Part shown: positions 20,857 through 33,744 of the stretch, piece by piece
Layout: every line of letters begins with the position of its first letter
Position numbering within the stretch: position 1 is the stretch's first letter
Assembly (NCBI RefSeq): GCF_022201045.2
Contig: NC_068560.1
Span: 19,485,501-19,549,500 of the forward strand
Source of the DNA: Citrus sinensis
Lineage: Eukaryota > Streptophyta > Magnoliopsida > Sapindales > Rutaceae
Length of the DNA: 64,000 nucleotides
Direction of reading: 5' to 3'
The notes under the pieces: model-generated
Database searches by the model: none
Seen by the model: only the letters and a program-made list of their open reading frames with translations
Told to the model about the DNA's origin: nothing
Program-made: the position numbers and the translations under genes

Positions 20857-22242
20857 TCACGAGATTTTTTTGGGTGGAGACAACACTTGTATAACAGAGC
20901 ATACAGCTTGGATGACGGTGAGAATAAGAAGGAAAACAGCGCCGCAGACCGAAATGCCGGCCCATGGAGTATTGAAGTAATTTTGTTTCAAGTTTGCCCT
21001 CCATTTGTAGCACGTTCTTTTGCAGTGATCATTCAATCCTTTGCATAGCCCAGAAAAATAGAAGCGATCAGCCAGCAGAGTAGTACCTCTAGAAAGGTTA
21101 TTTATAAGCGTTGACGCTGCCTCTTTATCCGGCAACCAGTTCTCAATGATTCCGTTCTGAACAAGCAACTCGACGTCCTTCGCTGTGTTCACGAGATGAT
21201 GAATAAGGAACACGTAATCATTTATGTAATTCTCTGAGTAATGCCGTTGTTCAAAGGCAATGAGATTACGAAATAAGGATTCCGTTTCCAGCTGCAGCTT
21301 GAGTTTCGGAATATGCAATGTACTGTTTTTGAATTCTATGGCGAACAAATCATTGCTCTTGCTCAAACTGAAGCGGACCCCAGCTTGGTGGAGATCAGTC
21401 ACACTCGGTACGGTTTTACCTTTGCGGTATTGCTGACCTTCTTGTTTTTCCTGATTCCTCGATGAAGGTAGATGACAAATCCTTAGAAAGTCAAGGAAAT
21501 GCTCTACCCTAGCCTCAGTGTAAGGAGGGAATTTTAGCCGATTACCTTGCACCGCCTCTAAACCCTTGAAATACTCATATGTGACTGTGATGATGGTTGG
21601 ATTTTCATGTTGTTCAGGGATTTCAATTGCAGCTAGAGCAAAAAGATCCTCAAGAATGAAGAAAGGAAGCTGATTCTCAAGCAACCACATATCATACCAT
21701 ATATCCTCTATTAAATATGGTTTATGAAATATATGATCATCTTTTTTTTGAGGTTGACGAAAATGATACCTCAATAAGAGTTCAATGATGAAGCCAGCAT
21801 CCAGCAGAATCATTTCAACGAATTTATCACTACTTAATTCAATTTTCTCTGCATAAGAACCTCTTAATTCTGCTTCTCTGAGCTTTATAAATTGAACAAA
21901 CTCGTCAAAGCTTATTATGGCCCGTTGAAGAAAGTAACGCAGGTACCGCTGTTTATGATCTTCCATGAACTGTAAGTTTGCTTTGCCATGGTGAAGAGGG
22001 CCAATTGAGACTACCTGAGGTGTATATGCCTTTTCATTTATCTGACGTAATCGCTCCGGAACTCTGTAGATGCAGCAGTTTGAGGGCAATGGTGATAATT
22101 TTTCCAACTTAACTTGCAAGCACTCTTCCATGTTATAAACTGAAAACATGGCGCGAAATTTGATCAATTCAACAATTAGTAATTTAAAAAGAATTAAAAA
22201 AAAAAATACAAGAGCATTCTTACATGTACAGAAGCCCCTCAA
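20857..22242 (-). CDS. DUF247 (UPF0481) protein with C-terminal membrane anchor
   Basis: A plant-specific DUF247 protein of unknown biochemical role; relatives are often annotated UPF0481 protein At3g47200-like. The frame is open for 461 residues. Family signatures are IYRVPERLRQINEKAYTPQ, VVSIGPLHHGK, MEDHKQRYLRYFLQR, FVEMILLDAGFIIELLLR, DIWYDMWLLENQLPFFILE and LHQAGVRFSLSKS. A hydrophobic helix (AGISVCGAVFLLILTVIQAV) lies near the C-terminus, as usual. The start is uncertain. The first 31 codons from 22242 are a hydrophobic AT-rich stretch unlike the family. A TTTTCAG acceptor-like site lies just before a second ATG at 22131 (MEECLQVKLEKLSPLPSNCC), which I prefer as the true start, with an intron in the 5' UTR. 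No lesions were seen. Confidence 0.88.
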   Translation of the reverse strand: MRGFCTCKNALVFFFLILFKLLIVELIKFRAMFSVYNMEECLQVKLEKLSPLPSNCCIYRVPERLRQINEKAYTPQVVSIGPLHHGKANLQFMEDHKQRYLRYFLQRAIISFDEFVQFIKLREAELRGSYAEKIELSSDKFVEMILLDAGFIIELLLRYHFRQPQKKDDHIFHKPYLIEDIWYDMWLLENQLPFFILEDLFALAAIEIPEQHENPTIITVTYEYFKGLEAVQGNRLKFPPYTEARVEHFLDFLRICHLPSSRNQEKQEGQQYRKGKTVPSVTDLHQAGVRFSLSKSNDLFAIEFKNSTLHIPKLKLQLETESLFRNLIAFEQRHYSENYINDYVFLIHHLVNTAKDVELLVQNGIIENWLPDKEAASTLINNLSRGTTLLADRFYFSGLCKGLNDHCKRTCYKWRANLKQNYFNTPWAGISVCGAVFLLILTVIQAVCSVIQVLSPPKKIS

Positions 22243-23885
22243 TCCCGACTACTTGCAGGGCTGTAGCCAGGATTCATTAATGGACCAGACTGAACTAGAA
22301 GAAACAACTTTCTTAGGAATATGTTTTCGGCATTTTCTCTGGCCTCAGGCCATCAACAAAGCAGTTTCAATGCTTCTTATATAATTCCATGGATTATTCC
22401 TTGCCTTCACAGATGATATAAGTCACAATTCATATATTCATTTCTCCAGATTCTGTATAAGTGGACCATAACTATGGAAAACTTGAACCATTTTTTTAAG
22501 AATGCAACAGCCATTTGATTGGTCCATGTCAGAAGTTAATCTGGGGAAAGAAGCTTGATCTAGCTGTAAAATTCTCTCCTTCAATCAGTCAGTTTGGGGC
22601 AGCAACAAGATCAAAGCCACCATGCCAACATTCACTAAAGTTATATAATATTCTTGAACCTCATCTGAAGTAAAGCAACAAAAGCCTTCACTGTTTCTTA
22701 ACAACTTTATTGCTCTAACGCATAGCATAACATTTTAAAATTTGCATAAAGCACAAAAGTACTTTAGTTTGTAACAACACAGATAATAAATAGCATTTTA
22801 TAGCTTTAACAAAAGCTTACAAAATTCTTAAACCTTGTTTCCAGCAATTCATTAATGCCACAAGGATATCTTTTTGCTTCCTACAGTTTTTATTGTTCAG
22901 AAATTCATATATTCTTCTTTATCAAATTAAGTAATTTTCCTTTTTCAAAAAATCAAGAAGGTTTCAATTGCATGGAAGTACAACAGACAATTACTACTAT
23001 TCCTGGATTAAAAAATTCATCAATGCAATATAAACATACATTTTCATTAGACATCAGAATCAAAGAATCAATGATGCATCAAATCTGTACAGCCAAAAAA
23101 TATGAAAGCATCAAGAGAAAATTATACTGCATGGACCCTTTACAACCCTTATAATGTGTTCAGACTGCCTAATCCAATTTAATAGATTTGAGGACACCTA
23201 AAATGTGCAATGCAAAGTTTTCCATTACTACTTAGAACAAAGTCTAGAAAACAAAACTTATATCTTGTACAAAATCATGAAAGTCAGAAATGACGAAAAA
23301 AACTGCATATGTAATTTTTGGGTTTCTTTTTCTTCAACATATCTTCCATCCAAGTCAAACAAGAATCAATAAATCAACAACATTTATCTTTGAACGACAT
23401 ATTACCACAATAAAATTGTCAACCAAGCCTCATATAAACTTTTTTTGTGTTGGCTGGTAAATATATTTATTATTCTCTAAGCGTACTTTGAAAAAAGAAA
23501 AAAACACTTTCTTAATCAAGAATCAAATAACATATATGAATCTAAGTTGAAGTGAGTCTTGGGTTTGATGAAATAGCTTGCATTGTGATTTAGATTGGAA
23601 AGGGAGTTGATTTTTGTTGGTTGAGAGAGAGAGAGTTGAGACTTAAGAGAGTGTTGCTAATTTTCTATGGTGTAAACAAGGGTAACTGAGTCATAGTTCA
23701 AAATAATGGTCCAAAATTTACTAAAGCTATTAAGGAGCCCAAAACTCATAATGGCTTCCCCCAAATAAATAAATTTTTCAAGCAATAAGTTTTGGTTTCT
23801 TTTTGAGATTTCCTTGTCATACTTACGCATATTTCGAAAATGCCTGATATTGCCTGCAAGTAAACTTATATATATTGATTAACAA
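22243..23885. other. Intergenic, no gene seen
   Basis: AT-rich and without a supported coding region. It contains a short (GA)n run at about 23620-23635. It should include the DUF247 promoter and 5' UTR. Confidence 0.4.
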
Positions 23886-24603
23886 TAGGGATGGCAATGG
23901 GGTGGGGTGGGGTGGGGTGGGGTGGGGTGGGGCTGGGGGTGGGGAGGCCTACCCCATTTCCCATCCCGTTAGAAATTTTTGCCTTCATTCCCCACCCCAT
24001 TCCCCAATAAATTTAGTGGGGTGGGGATGGAGAATCCCCATATGGGGAATGATTTCCCCATCCCCACCTCATTCCCAATTTATCTATTTTATAATATGTA
24101 TAAATATATTATTTTAGTAAGTTAAAAATTAGAGACTTAAAATAAAATTATCATCATATTATAAAGTATTTAAATTCTTTTAAAAAAAATCTAAAAATTT
24201 GAAACAATATCTTAAAATGATATTAAAAGTGAAAAATATTTAAAGAGCGTAGTACCTTAAAAGAAAAAAAATATATAACAATGTTTCAGAGTTAAAAAAT
24301 ATTATAAGATTTTCTTTCATTCATATCTTGTTTATATTGCATAAAAATTAAAAAAATTATTAATTGACATTATAATTGATAAAATAAAAATTATTAAATA
24401 AGAATTAAAAACATATTTATATATAATGGGGATTGGAGTGGGGGTGGGGTGGGGAGTACAAAACCAAACCCCACCCCATTAAGAATTTGGAGATTATTTT
24501 CCCCCCACTCCCCACCCCATTCTCCAAAAATTATTCAAAATTTTTTCCATTTGGGGTGGGGTTCCATGGGGCCCCAAACCGGTGGAAGATTTTGCCATCC
24601 CTA
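23886..24603. mobile_element. hAT-like MITE with GGGGTG-rich ends
   Basis: 718 bp. Termini are TAGGGATGGCAA and its inverse TTGCCATCCCTA. The target duplication is perfect 8-bp ATTAACAA (23878-23885 and 24604-24611). The ends are GGGGTG/CACCCC repeats and the middle is AT-rich non-coding DNA. Confidence 0.9.
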
Positions 24604-24960
24604 ATTAACAATATAAACAAGCACTATGAAGTTTTAGGCCTGAAAAAACATTGAGGTTGAAATGAAAACCATCTATTTAGGTAACAAAATCTTCTGATAA
24701 TTTGATGCTTAATAAATAGAGCAGAGATGACATATTAATCACGCTATGATGTGGAAGTTATGATTATATTCATCTTAAGAATAAGATCTTTCAAACACTG
24801 GCAGATTAGTATCAAAATACTCAGCATAAGACCTACAAACTAGAAATCATGAACCAATTATTGAACTCAGCACATAAGTTGATCTTTTATAAGCTATAAA
24901 ACAAATCTGCTATAACATAAGAAAGTGGGATTTATCACCAGACAAATATTTTGGTGAAAC

Positions 24961-27900
24961 TCAAGCTGATGGAAGGATATCCAAAGCAACCTCCTTAAGG
25001 GAAGGCATCACTTCCTGCTGATGCAAACATATATATTTATTACTCACTTTCTTGAGGACCTTCCAGGAACCTGGGTAGCACCTAACAGGAAGTGGAAAAG
25101 AAAAAAATGTAAAATATAAGTTAAACAGCAGGAAAACAGTGAGTGATACTAGGCAAGCATTAATATGTTGCCACAGGAAACGCGTCAGTAACTAGCTAGC
25201 AAACCTGAAAAGGGTTCCTCCATTGCGACCCTTAAAGTTGTGAATGTAATATATGGTCTCCATCACAGGAAAAAGTGTTTTGGATAGTGCAGCCAGCTTA
25301 GGGTAGAAGAACGATGGATAATCTTCAGCTCATTTAAGGAAATCCTCTCTGATCCTTTTATTGCACATTCCAAAACAACTCTACTACAACCAAGTCACTA
25401 ATTCGTTTGGTTAAGTCATTGTTATTTATTTTTTTAAAAAAAGTCTTCCTTGCGACATTTTAGTGAAAGATATAACACGATCATCCTTATTAATTCCCCT
25501 TTAGATTTCTGGGAGTGAATTTCAAATTATTGTATTCAAAAATAGAAGCAAAAAACCCATTTTACTTTCAATTTTTGCAAAATGATACCAATTGAAGGAC
25601 CAAAAAGTTGTAAACAAGCAATTCAATGGGTGGGCATCTAGAAACTGTTATATAGCATCAAAATCACACTAAATTTACAGAAAGTACAATAATAATGAAA
25701 GAATGGTGAAGGATACACCCAGACCTTATCCGGTCAAGTTCTCCATTGAATATAATCAGTTTCCGGGCAGTATTGAAGACAGCTTCTTTGTAAAGCTCTT
25801 CAACCACAAGCATTTCTACAAGACAAAAGAAAAGCAAAATTAATGACCTTAAGGAATGAATATCAATGAGAAGACAAGGTGTAAGACTACCATTGACATT
25901 AAAATATGGATAGGCAACTAGAAACAATTCATCTTCCGGCTTCACACGGTCTGCCATTTTGACCTTCTCAGTGAATCCAAAATCCTCAAAGAATGAAGGT
26001 TTTGTTAGATAGTCCAACTTAAATGATGCTCCTTCAAAGACCGATGTTCTTGCAAATTTGACTTCATTTGCCTCTGGAAAAAACTAAAAACCAAATGACA
26101 GACCAAGATCACGAAACAAATCATGAACACAGATATCAGATAATCAGAAATGGGCCTTAAACAGACTACTAACAGAGTAGCAAAAGCATACAGAAAACAT
26201 TATTCATACACCTTATGCACATGAAATATATATGCAGAGGGATCCTCTTATGAATTTAGCTTATATCCTAATATGAGACAATGAACAATTGGATGCCAAT
26301 TAAGGGCTAACATTTGTTTGATTTTAATATTAAAAAAAAAAACAAAAAACAAAACAGAGTTGATTGATGGCCTTTGATGGATTGTGTACACTCCTAAAGT
26401 GCAGAGAGCCTGATTGATGCCATGCTTTACCTGCCCCATGCACACTTGATTTTATCATCTCCCTTATCAAATATATAATCATTGCCTGTCTTTCATCCTG
26501 AACCAGCTCTCCTTCCAGGCACCAGCTGTGTATTCTTCAATTCAGTGGAATATTCACTTTCAGGTAAGAATAAACTTGTCCTTCATCAAAAAATCAGCTT
26601 CTCACCATGAAGCTTTCTTTTTTAAAACAATTACTAGTCTAGCATAATGCATCTAATTGAAGACAACTCAGAATTGAAAAGGCCATACTTTAATGTCTGC
26701 TGTTGGGACCTCAAGACCAGGAACAAAAAGCTTCTTTCTGCAGTTGTGTTAACAAGTAGAAATAGCTTTTTTCTGAAGGACCCAACATTGCATTGAAAGA
26801 GTCAACAAAAGGACTGGCGTCATATCTTGTCCAACAAGAGTTTTGTGGAGTTAACACAATGGTTAATAATTTGCCCAGCGGACATTTTGTCGAACTACTG
26901 GCAACCTTGACTGTGGAAATGCATCTTTCAAATGTTGGCAGGCTTTAGCTTCTTGATGTACTGTTGATAGAAATGCATATTTCAAAAGTTGGCAGGCTCA
27001 AACTGCCGAGACTTTGGTTTCTTGCATTTCAAACCCACAAATAAAACTTTGGAGAGAACCCCAGAAAGAGCTACACCTCCCAAATTTGATGACAAATGAA
27101 GAGACCATGCCTAGTGTTTGGTTCGGCAAATGAGTAAGTCTGAAAGAAATTGAGAGAAACCTTTCCTACAGAATGCCATATTGAAGGTTACAATTTGATG
27201 AATTTGTCCCCTTGTCGCCCATAACCTTCTTTGATCTCTTTTCTTAGTCATAAATAATCAAACATATATTAGTCGTTGGATGTAATCCACTCACTGACAT
27301 CTCATGTCTACAATCAATCAACCACATTTTAATAGAAATGAAAACATTTAAATTAAAAAAGAATGAGATAGGAACAAAATCAAACTCGGCAGACAAGGGT
27401 CTATGTGAGTTTAAAGATGCTTGGTGAAAGTCGTATTCAGGAGTTCAACGGTCAGTTGTATCACCTATGGCAAAGTAACCACCACAACTAAAGCCATTAC
27501 AAAACATCAAGAAGCTTGGACTTGGCAAGAGGTCTCATTAACAGTGTAGCTCAGGAATTAAGAGAGACTTAAAGTGCAAGCTTTTGGATTTATTTAAACA
27601 CTGAAACTAATATGGATTAGAAGCTCCAATGGTCACAGCAAACGATTACAAATCACAAATCCCAAAAAAACGAATATGCAAAAAGCTGCAAAAGAACAAT
27701 ATCAGCAATTGACGTCTGCTTTTGCTCGGACAAAGGTTCTCATAACAAAGGACTTCGTGATTGTCTGTCACATGTTTATCTTAAGAGGAAAAAGGAAGTT
27801 TGTTTTAGTCAATCTCATGTCTAATGGCATTCAAAAGGAACCCAAAAATAAAATAAAAAATAAAGAGTTAGTGCGTGTTTCTTGCAGCATAAAGAAAATT

Positions 27901-30345
27901 TATCATCCATGAAAAACTTAGTATGGAAAAAGCTATCTCATTTATCCGCCAATGGAGAAAAACTTGTCGTCCACCCACTAAGGACCCACCATTGACAGGT
28001 CTGATGGATCCCACGGATGAGAACCACAAATTTTTTATTTTAAAGGACATCGGTATTGTACCCATATCATTTAATTTGTAGACTCCACTGATGGGACTCA
28101 TGAAACTTGCCAAATGGCAGCTCCTCGGCGGGCAGGCGCATCACTTTAGCAAACTTATCTGGCGATGACCAAATCTGGACTCATTTAAAAAGAATACAAA
28201 GCAAACCAACTGACACAAATTGCATAGAGGTCTAGGAGCCAAATCAATGTTGTTAACTCATCCAATTAATACATTCTCTTAGGGGTTATACCATGGTTTG
28301 ACATTTCAAAAGAAATTAAAAGGAAAACAACTGCACAAATTGCACTGAACTCAAAGAGACCCGTTGAAGGTGTTCACTTGTCCAACTAATAAAGGTCATC
28401 AAGGATTGTATCGGGACTTGGAACCAATTCTGCCTTTACTAGAGAAAGGGAATTTAAGATAAAGAAGATAACCTCTTTTCCTAGCGCCCTTTTGGGAAAA
28501 AATGAATTCCTGCTACATTCTGAGAATAAAACCATAGAAATCTAACTTCTGATATCTAATCAATCTAGTAAAATCTTGGCAGTTGCACTTGGGGCAGAAA
28601 TTAGTTCCACCTTGGTTTACGGACAGAAATTCGTCATATGCATGTATTTATTTATGTTTTACACACACGCATACATGCACACACAAACACTACCTTCACT
28701 TTGAAGGAAAGATTAAAATAACACTGCTCACATACACAATACTTACTATTCTAGTTCGTGTAACTTTCTCCGGAGTCACAAACAGGTCACAGAATTCACG
28801 TATTAACCGCATACTTCCCGTCATTTCTATTCCTCCTTCACCATCACCTATCGCACAATTACAAAAAGTGAGAGGTAATAACCAAGATATTTGGGTTGCT
28901 CTTGGGTAGGGGTGGGAGGTAAGGGTTCGTTGTGGAGGGCACCTGGTACAGAATCAAGGCCAGCTGTCGGGAATTCGATCTCCTGAAACATATACTTGTT
29001 CATCATAAACTGTATACTTATTCTGCAGTCGATATGTGCATATAGTTCTTCAATTATCCAGTAATAACTCACCATCAACTTCCTGCCGTCCTTCACGGCT
29101 AATTCAGCAGCCATTTTTGCCTGTTTAAAGGTCAAAAGCCCAAAATAAGCAGACGCTCCTACTCCTATACTTATTATCTAACTTCTACAGAACAGATGAT
29201 ACACATCAAGTTGTATCAAGAGAGACACCAAGTTGTGTTTTCCAAGAGGTTCCAAAGAGGTTCTGTTCCTTTGTCTAATTTTTAGACTGCTTTGACAACT
29301 CATCTTAAAGGTGCCACTCATTCAATATGATCTGGTGACAGTGGTTTAGAGTTTTAAACTAAATGCAGAGCTAATAGTATTTTGGAAATATAATCATCCT
29401 AAGATACTATAACACAGGGATTCTTACACAAAAACAATAACTTCGATGTAGAGAGAGATGATTTCACAAAAGCAGATGTTTTGATTTAAGTCTCCAAAAC
29501 CCACCACCAAGAAAATTTTCAAAGGACATAGAAACATGATCCATATATCTGTAAATTAAATTGTGAAAGTTGTTGATGCTGTTCTAGAATTACCACAATC
29601 TATCTACCCCCATGAATGTTTTTGGATAAAACAACAAGTAGGACCCAATGCCTGTTTTCTAATAGCTTCACAAAGGCCAAATTGGTTTTTAAATGTCTCC
29701 GGCTTTTCATTTAACAAGTTTAAGGATCCCTTTGGCATTGCAATTGGGGACCTCAGATATATAAACTGTTTGGTAAACTCTTATAGCCGCAGCTTTTAAG
29801 CAAAAATAATTTTATCTGATAATTGTTTGATTAAAAACTTTTATTACCTTTATTAGTTTTGTAAAAAAAAATTGTTTATAAGTCATGTTTACCAAACACA
29901 GTCAATCTTTATATCACACTTTTTTTTTTCAACACACATATATAGTTAAAAACTACAAGACCTAGATATCAAACAGATCCTAAGCTTAATCTAATAAAAA
30001 GGTAAATAAACAAATGACAAAGCCAGCGTACTTGATCAAGAAGCTCTGAATAGTCACTGGGAAAGGGAATATCGACGTTAGTGGAGTTATTGCCATCGCT
30101 TGAAACCGAACTGGTGAGACAATTGGGTTTTCTTGTGTACGGCGAAAATGTGATGATTCTTTGACCGCTGAAATTTTCAATTCTACAATTTACCTGCAAT
30201 TAGTGACAATTAATCGGTTTAGAAATAATTTTAAAAAATTAAAAGTAATGATTACAGACTCTGAGTGTACCTGTGGACGTGGAATTGAAGGAACCGGAAT
30301 AGGAAGCGTAGTGAAGGCGATGGCTGAATTGGAGGATAACGGCAT
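24961..30345 (-). CDS. LPA3: Protein LOW PSII ACCUMULATION 3, chloroplastic (DUF1995)
   Basis: LPA3 helps assemble photosystem II in the chloroplast, working with LPA2 in CP43 insertion in Arabidopsis. Nine exons in coding order: 30345-30271, 30193-30032, 29120-29073, 28982-28943, 28847-28747, 26083-25891, 25815-25717, 25322-25205 and 25081-24961. They total 957 nt, giving 318 residues. Introns are GT-AG and phases agree throughout. The N-terminus is Ser/Pro-rich with few acidic residues, as in a transit peptide. Conserved blocks include AKMAAELAVKDGRKLM, EIEFPTAGLDSVPG, FFPEANEVKFAR, EDFGFTEKVKMADRVKPEDE, LFLVAYPYFNVNEMLVVEEL, KLIIFNGELDRIRSG, YYIHNFKGRNGGTLFRCYPG and SLKEVALDILPSA. Intron 5 is about 2.7 kb and I saw no gene in it. 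Nothing appears broken. The 98 bases upstream contain an AGAGAGAGA tract likely to be 5' UTR. Confidence 0.93.
29767..29898. repeat. Short foldback element inside an LPA3 intron
   Basis: TGTTTGGTAAAC at 29767-29778 is the exact inverse of GTTTACCAAACA at 29887-29898. The arms pair imperfectly further in. The 132-bp size and the TGTTTGGTAAAC ends fit a small hAT-type MITE, but I did not find a convincing target duplication. Confidence 0.6.
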
Positions 30346-30580
30346 TTTGAACCACAAAGTAAAGAGAGAGAGACAGAAGAAACGCGCCTCTTTCAAATAC
30401 CGTGCTTTTTTGTACCCGGGGAATTTAACTAGTTGATGCGAATAATAAAATTTATAAATTGGGTAAATTATTTATTAAAGAAATATCGAGAGATTCTGTA
30501 TTATTTTATTAGTAGCAATACAGTAATTATAAAATTAGTTGGATTAAAATAGCTGTTGTTCCACCTGTTTTATTTTTATT

Positions 30581-31261
30581 ATGGGTGGGTAGGGTTTGTG
30601 AAAATTCAATCCAACCCATTATTGAATAGATTGAGATAAATCAATTCAACCTAAGTAAATAAATATGTTCAACCTAATCTAACATAATCCTTAAATCATT
30701 GGATTGGGTTGGGTTGGGTTAATTGAGTTGAAGATTTGAAGTCAAATTAAAATTAAAAAATATGAAAATTAAAATAAACTTATTAAAATTTAATATAAAT
30801 ATATCATATTATGAAACTTCTATTCACTGTCTAGTATTCGACAAAAAAAACTAAAAGAATATAAAATGAATAAATTATAAAAGTACCTTAGTTAACTGAG
30901 AATTGAAACTTAAGGGATTGGTTTTAGTTTTGGAGTTAGAGATTAGAGTAGTAGATATAAGAACAAATAATCTCTTTTATAAAAGAATAAAAAGATGATA
31001 AAAAATAGATTAATCGTTTAGATTTTTAGGATTTTGCAATTAAAAATTATCTTATTATTATTATTTTAGTTATGTGGGTTGGGTTGGATTGAGTTAGATG
31101 GATTCATCACAATTAATCCCACCTAACCCAATTGTTGATTGAGTTTGAAAAAATTGATCCAATTAACTCATAATAACCCACTCAACCCGTTAAAATTAAA
31201 TTGGATTGGATTGGGTTGGGACGTTGGGTCAGTTGGATTGGATTGAATTTGTCACTCATAA
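30581..31261. mobile_element. hAT-like MITE with TTGGGT-rich ends, copy 1
   Basis: 681 bp, with a perfect 8-bp target duplication TTTTTATT (30573-30580 and 31262-31269). Subterminal tracts of CAACCCAAT / TTGGGTTGGG lie in inverted orientation, with an AT-rich core. It is related along its length to 58796-59567. It lies about 240 bp upstream of the LPA3 start codon. Confidence 0.8.
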
Positions 31262-32685
31262 TTTTTATTTAATTAATAAATTTATGTTATATTTATTTGT
31301 ATAAAAATTTATAGTTATACTATCACTTTTATTTTATTATTTATTTATTTATTTTTAAAGTGGTCTGCATTATTAAAGTGAAGCGTGTCAAGTGAGATCA
31401 AGATCCGGTTTATTCGAGTGCTTAAAACCCGACAAATATTAAGTAACTCATTTATAGTTAAAATATTCTTATTTTTAAATAAAAAATTTTAAAACAAACT
31501 AAACAAATTGAGTGGATTTAGTTTCTCCAGGCACATCATTAGAACATTACTTTTAATTGAACAAAAGCACACTTGACTAGCACATTCGCCACAAAAGCCT
31601 CGGCTTAGTTGTGGGTTTATGAATTATCTCAATAAAATTAAGGTCATAAATTTGAGTCCCGCTACGAATTATTAGGCTAGGTAGCTTTTTTAGATAACGC
31701 CATAAATACATGTATTTTAATTCTCACAGGTATTGCAATAAATGATTTTAATAGGTCATCATTAAATATAATTTTCCGTTATATACATTCACCTTTCTTA
31801 GAGGCCAAGGAGTCTTCGACAGAAATGTAAATTTCTCATTTTGGAGGGAGAAGGTGGCTATATTTGAGAGAGGTTTCCGGCGAACCAACCAGTGAAAAAC
31901 AGTCAGCAGAAACATAAATGACGGGGATTTGAGCAGCCTTGATTGCCCATCTCACTTCCATTTTCTCATCCAATCTTAATCTTCTGTCTCGAAGGTGCAT
32001 GCGTGTCTCATTCGAGCAGGGTTCATACCAAACTCCGAAGAGCCGAGCTGGTGATTATCAAAATTAACGTTCTATGTCCATAATTTTTATTTGCAAAGAA
32101 AACAAAACTTTTTCTTCAGAAAGGATCCTTAATTTGGATCGTTTGATTTCTATCCTTTGCTAACTACTACGCAATTGTCTCATATCATGCATAAAGGAAG
32201 AGGACTCGTATCTAAATTAATACCTGATAAAGTACACTCAAAACGAGATCATTTGGATTGAGGTTTTTTTTTTTTTTTTAAAAAAAAAAAAACACCCAAA
32301 ACAATGTCGTTTTGAGTGTATTTTTGTAAGTTTTTAATTTCTTGATTATTTTTGGAAAGAAATGATATAACCTAAAAGAAAAATGATTATGAGACTAAAT
32401 TCAATAAGAACAACTTAAAATTGGATTTGTTTTACTGTATCAAAAAATAATTAAAACTAATAAATATTAAATTTATTTTTGTCAATATTTTATCTTTTTG
32501 TCACTTTAGCTGTGCTCAACTTTGAAAATACTTTATTAATTATCAGCACTATGAGACAAATATCATAGAATCTGTAATTTTTTATTTTAAATCAACGAAT
32601 CCAGCCAAAACCACATAATTGAACAGCGCAGCACCTGAACAAGATTTTCTCTTTGTTTTGTTTAAAAAATCCAAGGGGTCATGAC
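31262..32685. other. AT-rich intergenic, no gene seen
   Basis: No supported coding region. A small hairpin is listed separately at 32233-32320. Confidence 0.4.
32233..32320. repeat. Small hairpin with TACACTCAAAACGA arms
   Basis: TACACTCAAAACGA (32233-32246) is the exact inverse of TCGTTTTGAGTGTA (32307-32320). A T-run followed by an A-run between the arms extends the stem. It resembles a tiny MITE. Confidence 0.75.
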
Positions 32686-33744
32686 TAAAGGTGGCCAACG
32701 GCACGGCACAGCCCATCAAACTAAGGTTCATTCGGGTCTATAGGCCGGCACGCTATGGCCTACTAAGTAAACGGACTATACTGTATCGTGTTCAAGTTTT
32801 TTCTTTCAGGTCTGGCATGACCCACGGCACAAGCGCACATGTACTGTGTTCGGGCCATGTCTAAAAAAAGCTCGCTAATTTTTTTTTTCTTTTTTTCAAG
32901 CCCACATGCCTAGCGTACTTTTTTAAGTCCACGTACCTGACGTGCTTTGTTTGTGCCTGACGTACCTTACGTGTTTTTTCAACCTCATCAGCTCATGCAC
33001 TAATAATAACAACAACAACAATAATAATAATAGTAATAGTAGTAATAGAAATAGTAATAATAATAATAATAATAAGAAGAAGAAGAAGAAGAATAACAAC
33101 AACAACAATAAAAATAATTTTTATTAAGGGAACAATTAATATTTCATAATCAATTTATTAGAATTTCACAACTATATGTTTAATTTCACAATAATCAACT
33201 ATAATACAACAATACGTAAATTTAATTCCAAAGATCATAGTAATGATTAATACAAATCTATAAACTCAAGCGGCCAAAATATAAAAATATTCAAAGAAAT
33301 TATTCAAATTTCATTTATTCATTCAATAAATTATAAATATAAAACAATTAGAATTTTTTTAAACTAAGACTTAAATTAATTTTTAAAAGCCTATGCTAAT
33401 AAAATATATTAAAAATTTTAATTTCAAGATATTTTTAAAGTCAAAACATTTTTTTTTACTTTTCATTAAAAAAATTTAATTTGATATATTTTGGCCCGTA
33501 TACTATTGATGACCTACGGGCCGTGTACTAGCCCACTAGTGAAGCGTGCTTGTTATGTGTTTTTTTGCATATTGTGTTTTGACCCATCTCTAATCGTGTC
33601 GTGCTTTTAAGGCCCACATGCCTAAGATTCTATGCCCGACCCAACCAACGTGCGTGCCGTGTCGTGCCGTGCTGCGTGTCCTACCGAAATTACTCGTGTC
33701 ATGCTATGCCCATGCCACACCACATGCCGCCCAACCCATCTTTA
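32686..33744. mobile_element. hAT-like element with GGCACG-rich ends
   Basis: About 1059 bp. Termini are TAAAGGTGG and, inverted, TAAAGATGG. The target duplication is GTCATGAC / GTCATGAG (32678-32685 and 33745-33752), 7 of 8 identical. Subterminal regions are rich in GGCACG/CGTGCC and GGCCCAC/GTGGGCC words. The core is AT-rich with a long compound microsatellite and no transposase. Confidence 0.75.
33001..33120. repeat. Compound trinucleotide microsatellite
   Basis: AAT, AAC, AGT and AAG units follow one another in blocks. All are trinucleotides in one register, so the region reads as poly-Asn/Ser/Lys on one strand without being a gene. Confidence 0.9.

Noticed and set aside
32923-33127. Poly-Leu and poly-Asn open frames on opposite strands
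   Set aside because: Translation of a trinucleotide microsatellite inside a MITE.
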